From assembly GCA_016025055.1 (NCBI GenBank), contig CP065590.1, positions 1,984,001 through 2,048,000 of the forward strand: a stretch of 64,000 bases of DNA, given 5' to 3'. The notes beneath the pieces were generated by a model. That model searched no databases. It was not told the DNA's origin and saw only the letters and a program-made list of their open reading frames with translations. Below, in pieces: positions 44,838-53,895 of this stretch. Source of the stretch: Chryseobacterium indologenes. GTDB taxonomy: Bacteria > Bacteroidota > Bacteroidia > Flavobacteriales > Weeksellaceae. Numbering within the stretch: the first letter of the stretch is position 1; every line of letters starts with the position of its first letter. A program made the translations under genes and the position numbers.

Positions 44838-45809
44838 TTAATCAATAAATACTTTTTTAAACTTATCCATTACCGGATGAGGCAGGAATTTCTGATATAA
44901 TTCCCGGGCTGACAAGGTGAGTTCTGCATCAAGAATAATATCTCTGAGCTCTTTACTATCGTTGTAATAGTATGCCTGATCTCTCATGTGGCTGATGTGG
45001 GCTTTTTCGGGAGGATTGGCAAAGGCGATCACAGGTTTTCCCATGATGGCAAACTCTGCAACCGTTATCCCGAAAGTTTCTCCTCTCTGTCGTGCATGCA
45101 GAAGGGCATCACAGGTGTTGATAAACTTCTGTTTCATGATGATATCCGAACTTGGCGGAAGAAATATAATATTGGGAGGAGCTGATTTCCACCATTTCTT
45201 TTTGATGAAAGGATCTACGCCCATGAAGATAAAATAAATGTCTTTGTACTGAGAAGCTATTTTTTCAATAGTTTGCTGCGCAAATACGATGTTGAAACTG
45301 ATGTAGCCTCCATAGTATCCAAATACTTTTGCTTTGGGGGGAATATTCAGTTCTGCCCTTAGATTCTCATGGGTCTGGGTTTCGAAATTAACCATATGGG
45401 GAACATAAGGGTGTTTGGAACCTGTCATTTCTTCACTCAGCCATTCGGAGACATAAGCATAGACATCACCATGAGGTTCGAAGTGGGTAAATACACTATG
45501 TATGGCTGTTTTAGCTTCTTTGGTATCGATTCCGTCGATATATCCGTTTTTGATGGCATAAAAAAGGTCTATCTGATCTTCTGTGATCATTTTATCTACC
45601 TCACTGAAGTCTGAATAACCGTGTACTTTGAAACGTTTCTCAAACTTTTCAATGCCCAGCGGATGATTGGTTTTTGCATTTTTATTATAAACGATTACAG
45701 ATTCATTTCCCAGATATCTTTCATTGAAATCTGCATAATCGTAAACTGCGATAGAAGTCCCCCTGTAATTGAGTTCATCTTCATGGAAAAGAATTTTCAT
45801 TCCGCTCAT
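44838..45809 (-). CDS. Glycosyltransferase, GT4-like
   Basis: 323 residues; ATG at 45809, or ATG at 45800 (MKILFHEDELNYRGTS). The N-terminal domain is short and atypical. The C-terminal nucleotide-binding domain is clear, with AKVFGYYGGYISFNIVFAQQ and RGETFGITVAEFAIMGKPVIAFA, which carries the E-x7-E motif. Its start is two bases before the stop of the next gene, so the two are coupled. The compressed N-terminal domain distinguishes it from the two GT4 genes at 27-32 kb. Confidence 0.8.
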   Translation of the reverse strand: MSGMKILFHEDELNYRGTSIAVYDYADFNERYLGNESVIVYNKNAKTNHPLGIEKFEKRFKVHGYSDFSEVDKMITEDQIDLFYAIKNGYIDGIDTKEAKTAIHSVFTHFEPHGDVYAYVSEWLSEEMTGSKHPYVPHMVNFETQTHENLRAELNIPPKAKVFGYYGGYISFNIVFAQQTIEKIASQYKDIYFIFMGVDPFIKKKWWKSAPPNIIFLPPSSDIIMKQKFINTCDALLHARQRGETFGITVAEFAIMGKPVIAFANPPEKAHISHMRDQAYYYNDSKELRDIILDAELTLSARELYQKFLPHPVMDKFKKVFID

Positions 45810-45810
45810 A

Positions 45811-46605
45811 TTATTTAAATATTTTTTTCAATCTTCCTTTGATCTTTTGAAGAAGGGTCTTCTTCGGATACTTGGTGAGATCATTGTGTTTAAAAAGTCC
45901 TTCTCCCTGGGCAATCTTAAAGTTTTGCTTCACCCACCATGCCGCGATATTTCTTTCCAGAGAGGCTGTTTCTCCCGAAAACGGAATAATTGTTTCCAGC
46001 AGAAAATTTTTTTTAACAAGATAAGGATTATTGGTCCAGTTCGCCCAGCGGGAAGTGGTAATAAAATATTCTCCCTGTTTCTGAATTTTGTCGGGAAATT
46101 CTGCTGCGGGATCCAGCCAGTGCAGGGATTCCAGAAGGTGAGGGGAAGTACATTCGTGCCAATCGTCGTAATAGTTGAGCTCGTTACCTTTATGTCTGAT
46201 AGAGATGAGAGGGTAACCCGGTTGCTCTCTGCTTCTGTAACGGATGACATCGAAGCCGTTGTTAAGCAATTCCAGTCCGCTCTCAAGGCGTGAAAATACA
46301 GTTTTTTCATCCTCAATCAGCTCAAAATCGTGTTCCAAAAAGAGAATATTGTCGCAGGCTGCATTTTCAGCCAATGTTTTCATTCCTTTCCCGATTCCTA
46401 TATTTTCCTGTAATCCTATGTACTTTACCTTGTACTGATCGGCTGTTTTTTTGTCTTCATCACTGACTTCCTGAAAAAGTACCACTATATCTTCGATCAT
46501 TTCCAGAAGACCGAATTTTTTGTACGATTTTAAAGTGTTTTTCAGGGTGTTTCCACTTTTCCATGAAAGAATACAGACGCTGATGGGGAGTTTTTCCATA
46601 GTCAT
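45811..46605 (-). CDS. Glycosyltransferase family 2-like
   Basis: 264 residues. Start MEKLPISVCILSWKSGNTLK resembles GT2, and ILFLEHDFELIEDEKTVFSR occupies the place of the DxD motif, but as EHD, which is unusual. It ends in a basic tail (TLLQKIKGRLKKIFK). Starts at 46605 or 46599 are both ATG. It lies between the two GT genes of the locus with short gaps, so it belongs to the same operon. Activity is inferred from fold and position. Confidence 0.75.
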   Translation of the reverse strand: MTMEKLPISVCILSWKSGNTLKNTLKSYKKFGLLEMIEDIVVLFQEVSDEDKKTADQYKVKYIGLQENIGIGKGMKTLAENAACDNILFLEHDFELIEDEKTVFSRLESGLELLNNGFDVIRYRSREQPGYPLISIRHKGNELNYYDDWHECTSPHLLESLHWLDPAAEFPDKIQKQGEYFITTSRWANWTNNPYLVKKNFLLETIIPFSGETASLERNIAAWWVKQNFKIAQGEGLFKHNDLTKYPKKTLLQKIKGRLKKIFK

Positions 46606-46611
46606 TATTGC

Positions 46612-47562
46612 TTATAGGTTCAGGAACGGATGTTGGGCTGTCATTGAAGTTTTTCTTGCCTGCTCAATCTCCTCGAATTTTTTCGAAAAGTATTTATATT
46701 GTTCGAGACAGAACTTCGCTTCACTTATATTTCCTTTAACACTCATTTTTAGGAGATAGGAAAGAAGTGCTGTCTTTTCTCTTTTAACATTATAATCATA
46801 GTTGGGATCCAGATATTTGGTTTCCCTCTGCATTTGCATCGAAAGTCTTGCTATTTTTAATGCTTCAGCTTTATCATTGGGTTCTTTCTTGTAAAATGAC
46901 TGTACGGTGTCATGAATGACCTTGCTTTTTGAGCAGACAATGATTTTAAGCTCAAAATAAGTCACACGGTGTACATATTCATAGTCTTCTGCACCATGGA
47001 AAAAATAAGGATTAAATCCACCCACTTTTTCAATGATTTTCCTTGGAATACACCAATGGGCAGCATTCACAAAACTGATCTCGTAATAGGGCCGGGTATC
47101 ACCAAAATAGACGTCAGAAAGCATTCTGTTGTTTCGAAGATCCTTGGCCAGATAATTTTCAAAATGTAGATCAAGCTTCTTTTCGCTTCCATCCAGATGC
47201 ATTGGGCTCATGATCCCGATTTGATTTTTCTCCGGATGAGCATGATATACGTCCAGCAATTGCTGAAAGCTATCCGGATAAATCCAGGCGTCCTGGTTCA
47301 TCAGATAAAAGAAATCTGCTCCTTCCTGATAAGCTTTTTCAATACCGACATTATTGGCTTTTCCAAATCCCGCGTTGTCAGGAGATTGAATAAAGTCTAC
47401 TTCCGGAAAATGGGCTTTTATATATTCCTGGGTCCCATCGGTAGATCCGTTGTCAATGACTATACAAGTCACAGGCACAGAAGATTGCCTTAAGCTTGTA
47501 AAGCATCTTTCTGCCCATCTCATGGCATTGTAAGTGACAATGATAACATATATATTCGCCAT
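46612..47562 (-). CDS. Glycosyltransferase family 2 (B-type, duplicate of 42708-43631)
   Basis: 316 residues. MANIYVIIVTYNAMRWAERC and SSVPVTCIVIDNGSTDGTQE are almost the same as in the gene at 42708-43631, while the last third differs (QMQRETKYLDPNYDYNVKRE). The donor part is thus duplicated and the acceptor part diverged. A new linkage made by domain shuffling is plausible. Three genes separate the copies. Confidence 0.9.
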   Translation of the reverse strand: MANIYVIIVTYNAMRWAERCFTSLRQSSVPVTCIVIDNGSTDGTQEYIKAHFPEVDFIQSPDNAGFGKANNVGIEKAYQEGADFFYLMNQDAWIYPDSFQQLLDVYHAHPEKNQIGIMSPMHLDGSEKKLDLHFENYLAKDLRNNRMLSDVYFGDTRPYYEISFVNAAHWCIPRKIIEKVGGFNPYFFHGAEDYEYVHRVTYFELKIIVCSKSKVIHDTVQSFYKKEPNDKAEALKIARLSMQMQRETKYLDPNYDYNVKREKTALLSYLLKMSVKGNISEAKFCLEQYKYFSKKFEEIEQARKTSMTAQHPFLNL

Positions 47563-47563
47563 T

Positions 47564-48231
47564 TTACATATACTTTTGGGTTAAGGTATTTAAATAGTCT
47601 TCCGGGCTCACTCCGGAGAAAAAGGAGGTGATGTTTTCTGTAAAATCTACTTTGTAAAAATCCCCTTCATTGATTTCTGAGTACTTTCCTTTTTGCTTGG
47701 TTTTATTCTCAATAGCTCTGATAATCTCTTTTAAATCATAATAATAAGGGAATGCACAATTCACAATCCCATTATTAAGAAGAACGCAGTTGATTTCCAG
47801 AAATTTTGTGATATCGTCCATATCGATCAATAATCTTCTTGCCTTACTGTGAACCGTAAACTCATTGTTATTTTTGATCTGGTTTTTCAGGTAATTAAAA
47901 AGGGTATTGGGATTTCCGCCTCTTCCTACAATGTTCCCGATTCTGAGGATAAGGTAATTTTTTGAATGGTTTTGGATATAATCTTCCATAGCCAGCTTAT
48001 GCAAAACATAGTGACTGTCTTGTTTAGACTGATCTTTTACACTTAATGTGGAAAAGTATATTAATTTTTATCGCTGCTATTTTTCATTGTGTTTTTTAAA
48101 AGAGCAGATTCTCTTTCAAACTCTGAACTCCTCGTTTCAAGGGAGTTGGAGACACCGGATGCAAAGAATAGATAATCCTCTGAATCGATGCTTTGTAATG
48201 CGTTGGCGATAAGTCCGTTTCCTATAATCAT
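47564..48231 (-). pseudogene. NAD-dependent sugar epimerase/dehydratase, broken by one-base frameshift as written
   Basis: From ATG at 48231 the frame reads MIIGNGLIANALQSIDSEDY and stops after a run of five T at 48065-48069 (A on the coding strand). One extra base restores DKKLIYFSTLSVKDQSKQDS followed by HYVLHKLAMEDYIQ and LILRIGNIVGRGGNPNTLFN, the Y-x3-K and RxxNIVG blocks of extended short-chain epimerases. The whole would be 222 residues, shorter than the usual ~300. Function in the sugar pathway is unknown. Confidence 0.7.
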
Positions 48232-48295
48232 TGACCAATGTGTGTTTTTTATAGTTAAAAAAACTATGTTTTAATAAGAATATCCATGGTTTCTA

Positions 48296-50032
48296 TTAGT
48301 TTTCATATTTAGCAATCCCTTTATTGTCATGTTCTCCTTTGGTGTTGAGCTTCCATGAGCTGGATTTATCGACAGATTGAATATAATGCAAATATTCTTC
48401 CGTATAATTTTGAGGATCCATATACCAGCCTCCATGTAAAGCGGTGAAGTCTCCTCCAATTCTTATGCCTTCCAAAAACGCAAGGTTATTGAATCGTTTC
48501 GGATAATACGGTTTATATAAAGCAAAAGTGGTATCAACATAGGCTGAATAAACATTGTTTTCCAGTTGTTTTTCCCAGAATTGTTTTTCCCATTTCAGCA
48601 CTTTTTCTTTCAACGGGAAATAGTCAGGAATGGTTTCTATATCGAGGGCAAAACCAACTTTAGTGATTGTGCTATGGTAGATATCCATTTTGGAGATCAT
48701 CTCAGACATAAAATCAACCGGTAGTTTTTCATTGGGAACAATATCCGGATCTGTTAAAACAAAATAGCCTTTACCATATTTTTCCTGTAAATAAGGGGTG
48801 TCGAAAAAGACTTTATGACCAAGATTCCCAGGCATACGTTCTACGGTAATTTCTTTTTCAATGGTTTGATAATAATCAAGTAGCGGCTGATAATCTGATT
48901 GGTTATCTATAATAATGATATTTTCAAATTTTCTCTGCTGTAAAAAAGCAATCAGTTGCTTGAGGTAGTGAAGCTGATTAAAATTTATAATGATAACAGG
49001 AATGCGTAACGGGTTTTCTCTTTGAGATTTTACAAGCTCATCATTATGAATCAGATACTGATACAGATACTTGTTGGTCACTTGATGCAGTTTTCCCGTA
49101 TAATGCGCAGGATCCCAGACAGGATTGCTGTTTTTAAGTAAAAGATACTCTTTTCTGGGAACACCTAAAAGCTGTTTATAGCTTTTTAAATGATAATACA
49201 GCTTATAAAGACTGATATTTAATTTCTTTTTATTCTGCCAGCAATAATGAAGATGTACATTGATCAGCTTGTGTAAAACATCAGGACTGAATTTGCCATA
49301 ATAGGTATTGATGAGGTATCCGAAAAACTGATATCTCGCCTCTGTCTTTCTTTCCTGATACGATTTGTTTTCTACATCTCCTGAAATACTGGCGGTAGAT
49401 ATACGTACAAATGTTTTTGCAGTATCAATACAGTATACCGAGCCAAAGTCCGAGAATTCCAGCACCGCGAGATCATCCGAATGCCACGCCAGAGGAAATT
49501 CCCTGAAGTGATATTTCTCATAGGCACTTTTCCTGAAAATGTGTTCTGACAAACTGGAGCGATGCCCTTCATATATTTTTTGCAGCCATAAATGTACTGC
49601 AGATTCTGTCGTATTGTATTTTGTGAAAGAAGAAAGAATCTTGCCTTCCTCATCCATTAAGGCCTGGGAAAACTTTACAACATTGATTTTTTGCTCTTCA
49701 ATGGTATTCAGGTGATGGTAAAATTCTTCAACAAAATTTTCAGAAACAGTATCGTCGTCTCCCAAAATAAGAAACCATTCTTCTTTTACATTTTCCAGAA
49801 TTCGGGCCCATTGTAGAGCCAGATTTTTACCACCTAGATTTTCTTTATAATCAAAATATTGATATTCATCATTGCTGAGATATTGCTCGAGAACAGGTAA
49901 GGGATCATGTGGGCTATTATCATTGCCGATATAGAGCACAAAATCGCGATTCGTTTGTGCAACGATAGATTGTACGGTTTTTTCCAGAAAATCTATCTTA
50001 TAATACGGAATGACAATAGCAAGTTTCTTCAT
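48296..50032 (-). CDS. Double glycosyltransferase: two GT2-type domains in one chain
   Basis: 578 residues. Residues about 1-230 form a GT2 domain (KKLAIVIPYYKIDFLEKTVQ, LYIGNDNSPHDP, EWFLILGDDDTVSENF with a DDD motif). A helical linker follows. Near residue 345 a second GT-A domain starts (RIPVIIINFNQLHYLKQLIA, ENIIIIDNQSDYQPL) with DPDIVP as its acid motif. The two domains probably add two successive sugars. Its ATG overlaps the stop of the preceding GT2 gene, coupling them. Confidence 0.82.
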   Translation of the reverse strand: MKKLAIVIPYYKIDFLEKTVQSIVAQTNRDFVLYIGNDNSPHDPLPVLEQYLSNDEYQYFDYKENLGGKNLALQWARILENVKEEWFLILGDDDTVSENFVEEFYHHLNTIEEQKINVVKFSQALMDEEGKILSSFTKYNTTESAVHLWLQKIYEGHRSSLSEHIFRKSAYEKYHFREFPLAWHSDDLAVLEFSDFGSVYCIDTAKTFVRISTASISGDVENKSYQERKTEARYQFFGYLINTYYGKFSPDVLHKLINVHLHYCWQNKKKLNISLYKLYYHLKSYKQLLGVPRKEYLLLKNSNPVWDPAHYTGKLHQVTNKYLYQYLIHNDELVKSQRENPLRIPVIIINFNQLHYLKQLIAFLQQRKFENIIIIDNQSDYQPLLDYYQTIEKEITVERMPGNLGHKVFFDTPYLQEKYGKGYFVLTDPDIVPNEKLPVDFMSEMISKMDIYHSTITKVGFALDIETIPDYFPLKEKVLKWEKQFWEKQLENNVYSAYVDTTFALYKPYYPKRFNNLAFLEGIRIGGDFTALHGGWYMDPQNYTEEYLHYIQSVDKSSSWKLNTKGEHDNKGIAKYEN

Positions 50033-50859
50033 TATCTTTTAAAAATAGAAAGTATTTTTTCTGTTAACTGATATCTTTTGGAATTGATTAATTTCTGTAA
50101 TTGACTGTTGTAATAGTCCGCTTTTTTCTGACTCTGCTCCAACTGATAATGAAGCTGATGCAGACTTCCCAGATATTGATGGAAAAAATCCAGATGCTTT
50201 TTTTCTATATGAAACAACATCATTGTTTTTCTGGATTGGCTCAGTTCGGTAATCATAGAATTTTCTTTGATCCTGTAATAAAAACATACATCATCAATTC
50301 TATACACATTGCCCCCATTCTCTAACAGTGAAATCCAAAATTCCCAGTCTTCCAGACCATACAACATATGAGTATCATAACCTCCGACTTCTTCCCAACT
50401 TTGTTTCTTAAAAAAAGCTGTGCAAAAAATGATGTTCGTTTGGGCTAATGCCTGATGGCTGAAATCGGGTAGTTCCCAGAATTCATTAACGGAGCCAAAT
50501 TTTTCTGCCTTACAATAAATGATTGTATATTGTTTATCAAATTCCTTCGCTGCCAATTCCAGATACCGGTTGCTGATCTTATCATCTGCATCCAAGGGAA
50601 GAATCCATGCTCCTTTTGCTGCTTCTATACCGACATTTCTTGCTGAAGACAAACCTCCGTTTTCTTTATGAAGATAGATAAAACGATTGTCTTTTTCTAT
50701 CCATTTTTCAGTAACCTCTTTGGTATTGTCAGGAGAACCGTCATCCACAATAATGCATTCCCAATTGCCATAGGTTTGGTCCAGAACAGATTGCAGACAT
50801 TCATCAAGATAAATGGCCTGATTGTAGCAAGGGACGATAATGGAAATCAATTTAGGCAT
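50032..50859 (-). CDS. Glycosyltransferase family 2
   Basis: 275 residues. Classic GT2: PKLISIIVPCYNQAIYLDEC, WECIIVDDGSPDNTKEV, GGLSSARNVGIEAAKGAWIL and PLDADDKISNRYLELAAKEF. The C-terminal part is a basic coiled segment. It precedes the double glycosyltransferase with a one-base stop/start overlap. Sugar specificity unknown. Confidence 0.92.
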   Translation of the reverse strand: MPKLISIIVPCYNQAIYLDECLQSVLDQTYGNWECIIVDDGSPDNTKEVTEKWIEKDNRFIYLHKENGGLSSARNVGIEAAKGAWILPLDADDKISNRYLELAAKEFDKQYTIIYCKAEKFGSVNEFWELPDFSHQALAQTNIIFCTAFFKKQSWEEVGGYDTHMLYGLEDWEFWISLLENGGNVYRIDDVCFYYRIKENSMITELSQSRKTMMLFHIEKKHLDFFHQYLGSLHQLHYQLEQSQKKADYYNSQLQKLINSKRYQLTEKILSIFKR

Positions 50860-50863
50860 CCTA

Positions 50864-52237
50864 TTAATTTAATTGTTTTCTGTAGCGGAAATATGAAGCA
50901 TATTTTCGAAATGGAACTTTAAAATTAATCAATTTAAAATGTCTCAAAAATATAGCAAATGCCTTCCTTAGTTCTTGATTTATTAAATAATGTTTATATA
51001 CATTAATTGCATAGTGATTAATAATTGAAATATCTTTATCAGTATAGTTGGTTTTAAAATACTGATTAATTCTTTCAATTTGAAAGAAATGCTTTAGATC
51101 TGACTTTACACCTACTAATTGTGACATGGCACCGTATTCGTTCACACGATAGACAGAGTAGCATTCTTCTGATACATAAGCCATAGAATTTGGAAACGAA
51201 TTTAGGATATCAGCATACAGCATCCAATCACCAAAATAGATGTTTTTAAAATAATCAAAATGGAAGTTGTAATTTCTAAACATAGAAGTACAGGCAACCA
51301 AATTGTTTTTAACATAGAAATCTTGTATTTGGTATATGTTTTTTCTATGGCTGTTCCCTATAATATCCGAGAGTTTATCGTCTATCAGCCTCTGCGCATG
51401 TCCACTGTGAATAGAAAAGTCTAAATTTTCTTCTAAAAAAATTCACTTGCTTCTGAAGTTTTAAAGGATCTATCCAATAGTCATCTCCTTCACAGATAGC
51501 AATATATTTACCTTTACAATTTTTGAATATTTCATTTTGATTTTTGACAGCGCCGATATTTTGAGCATACAGTAAAAGCTTAAATTTTCCAGGATACAAC
51601 TTCTGATAATCAAGTAATATTTGTCTAGAATTGTCCTCTGAGCAATCTTCTCCTATAACAATATCATAATTGAAAGTAGTTTTTTGTCTCAAAAGACCGT
51701 TGATGCAGTCTTTTAGATAATTTGCATGGTTATATACCATTACAAATATACTTACTGTTGTTTCAGGAAGATTAGACAATAATACAGACATTCTAACCTC
51801 TTCTTCATTTTGGTCTGTAATAACAAAATTATTCTTCAAGTAAGATTTTATAGCTGCAATATTTTTCGGATTAACAGTAAGATAAACTTGTTTAATCTTT
51901 AAAACTTCCTTAGCATAATATAATATTTGATAAGTTACCAATTGAGAAATACCCTTTCCCCAAAGCTCTTTTTTCCAATGAAGATATGAAACTCTGCACA
52001 ATCGTCATTAATATTGGTAAGTTGTACATTCCCTACGTATTCCTGATCGCATAATATAGCAAATCTTCGGGAAGTCTTATCCTTAAGCGCTTTTTCAATC
52101 CAAGCTGTCTCAATTTCTTTTGTTATGACTATATCAGGTTTTGAACCTGTAAATTCCCATATTTTAGAATCATTTCTCCATAGATATGAGGTCAGTGCAT
52201 CTTCCTTAACAAGAGGTCTTATTAAAACATTATACAT
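50864..52237 (-). pseudogene. GNAT acyltransferase-GT2 fusion, broken by two one-base frameshifts as written
   Basis: Three overlapping frames join into one chain of about 457 residues if an A is added in the six-A run at 51969-51974 and one T-base removed from the seven-base run at 51435-51441. Residues 1-170 are a GNAT domain (MYNVLIRPLVKEDALTSYLW, GNVQLTNINDDCAEFHIFIG, KKELWGKGISQLVTYQIL, NPKNIAAIKSYLKNNF). Residues about 178-457 are a GT2 domain (TTVSIFVMVYNHANYLKDCI, YIAICEGDDYWIDPLKLQKQ). PseH/RimJ-type GNATs acylate amino sugars, so one protein may acylate a nucleotide amino sugar and transfer it. Confidence 0.75.
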
Positions 52238-53184
52238 TCTAGAATTTTTTTCATTTCATTTATAGAATATCGCTGATCTATGGGTAGCGCTATGACTTCT
52301 TTTGTTAAAGTGTAAGCGTTTTTAGTCTCATCACACCAATCTAGAACATTTGGCCAATAGGTAGCACAGTAAATTCTTTTGTTGATAAGTTTTTGTCTAA
52401 GATTTTTATCATCTGTTCTGAAAGGATAAATTAGCGGAATTGATTCTTCCGAGACTTCGAGACTAAGCTTATTTTTTTTCTGTAAGACATTATGTAAATA
52501 AAAGAAATTTTCTCTTCTACATTTTTTTATATTTTCGTAGTCAATACCAGATAGTATTTTTTCTGTTAAATTTGACATTTTTTTGATTGGTTGGTTTTGT
52601 AATGATTTATCATTTTCACTAAAATCAGTATATCCCTGTTCAGCAGATAAATCTATTCTTTTTAAGAGATGGCTCATACGTTGATAGCTCTCATCTTTTT
52701 TTAACTCCAAATCAATTTTTTGATTAGTAAACAAAAAACCACCGTCTGCAACACCTACAAATTTTCTTGGGGAATAAAATTGATCAATGTCATTAATCAC
52801 GGGCGAAAAAAGAGCCTGGGCATTATCAATGATAATGTTTTTGGGTATCTTTTTTACTAAATTTTTAATGAAATTATCTTTAATACCAAAATAATTGGTG
52901 TACAAAAAAGTTTCATTATCTTTTATATTTTCATAGTTGAATAAGGGTTCCAAATTAAAATCTACATCATAAAATTCATACTCAAGATTAACCTTGTTAA
53001 TAGGTTCTAAGATGACATCACAAGTATAGAATGGAATATAGATTTTTATTTTTTTTTGAGAACGGAGGATATACTCCAAACAATTCCTTGCAGAGTTTAA
53101 TGCAATAGAATTGTGGCCAGGGTAGCCTAATTGGCTAACAGGTGTCTCTAGTTCAAAATATCCTCCTATTGCTTTATTAATCAT
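52222..53184 (-). CDS. Degenerate DegT/DnrJ-like PLP protein
   Basis: 320 residues. The order of segments follows the DegT/DnrJ/EryC1 aminotransferase family: SARNCLEYILRSQ, IYIPFYTCDVILEPI, NIIIDNAQALFSP, SPRKFVGVADGGFLFTN. A Lys is kept at the position of the PLP Lys (SPRKF), but the surrounding motif is shortened and the usual substrate residues are not evident. It may be an aminotransferase of changed specificity. The ATG overlaps the WbqC stop by four bases (ATGA), which couples the two. It overlaps the fusion gene by 16 bases at its 3' end. Confidence 0.65.
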   Translation of the reverse strand: MINKAIGGYFELETPVSQLGYPGHNSIALNSARNCLEYILRSQKKIKIYIPFYTCDVILEPINKVNLEYEFYDVDFNLEPLFNYENIKDNETFLYTNYFGIKDNFIKNLVKKIPKNIIIDNAQALFSPVINDIDQFYSPRKFVGVADGGFLFTNQKIDLELKKDESYQRMSHLLKRIDLSAEQGYTDFSENDKSLQNQPIKKMSNLTEKILSGIDYENIKKCRRENFFYLHNVLQKKNKLSLEVSEESIPLIYPFRTDDKNLRQKLINKRIYCATYWPNVLDWCDETKNAYTLTKEVIALPIDQRYSINEMKKILECIMF

Positions 53185-53894
53185 GTAACCAATTCAAATT
53201 GATCCAACATATTATTAATCTCTTCGGGAGAGTTGAACATCATAACATCAATAATGGATAATCCATATTCAAAGGGAGTTCTATTCTGATCATACTCAAT
53301 TGGTATCATTTTTTGAAATGATATATCAATATTACTAGCACTATACTTTTCTGTGTCAAAAAATTCTAGTCCTCCTATTGGATTTATATAATGAACGTTA
53401 CCCTCAAGTTTCTTGCATATATTTAAAGCCCATTCATCCGGATTATCGGGTTCGTCAATATCCATATTCATTTCAGAAAACACATATAATTCTTTATTAA
53501 AGCCCAGATAAGTGCAAATTTTTTCCAATGAATTTTTGTTTAAGGAAGTGATTGTTTCATAATCACCCTCAAATATCTCCTTAATTAGTTGAACAGTTTT
53601 ATAGTAATATGGAGCTTGTTTTTTATAAATTTGTAACTGGGAGAGGATTTTAGACTTCCAATCTTTAGAATTATCTATCAAACAATTTTTAATTAAAGTG
53701 TCTCTACCGTTTTTTAATAATGGTACTTGTATATAAAGCCAGCCACCATTCTGCTTAAGTACACGATTTCTTTCAATCCATCCATGTCTGATAAATTGAA
53801 CTGTGTCAAAGAGTATAAACAGATCAGAATGTTTTATCAGGCTCATATAACCAATATATGGCATAAAGTAAGGTTGCATGATTGCTGTTTTCAT
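53181..53894 (-). CDS. WbqC family protein
   Basis: 237 residues. Family signatures MKTAIMQPYFMPYIGYMSLI, LFDTVQFIRHGWIERNRVL and the late YGLSIIDVMMFNS are present. WbqC-like proteins occur in O-antigen and exopolysaccharide loci next to aminotransferases; their reaction is not settled. Translational coupling to the DegT-like protein downstream suggests they work together. It follows the VioA-like gene with one base between. Confidence 0.85.
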   Translation of the reverse strand: MKTAIMQPYFMPYIGYMSLIKHSDLFILFDTVQFIRHGWIERNRVLKQNGGWLYIQVPLLKNGRDTLIKNCLIDNSKDWKSKILSQLQIYKKQAPYYYKTVQLIKEIFEGDYETITSLNKNSLEKICTYLGFNKELYVFSEMNMDIDEPDNPDEWALNICKKLEGNVHYINPIGGLEFFDTEKYSASNIDISFQKMIPIEYDQNRTPFEYGLSIIDVMMFNSPEEINNMLDQFELVT

Positions 53895-53895
53895 A

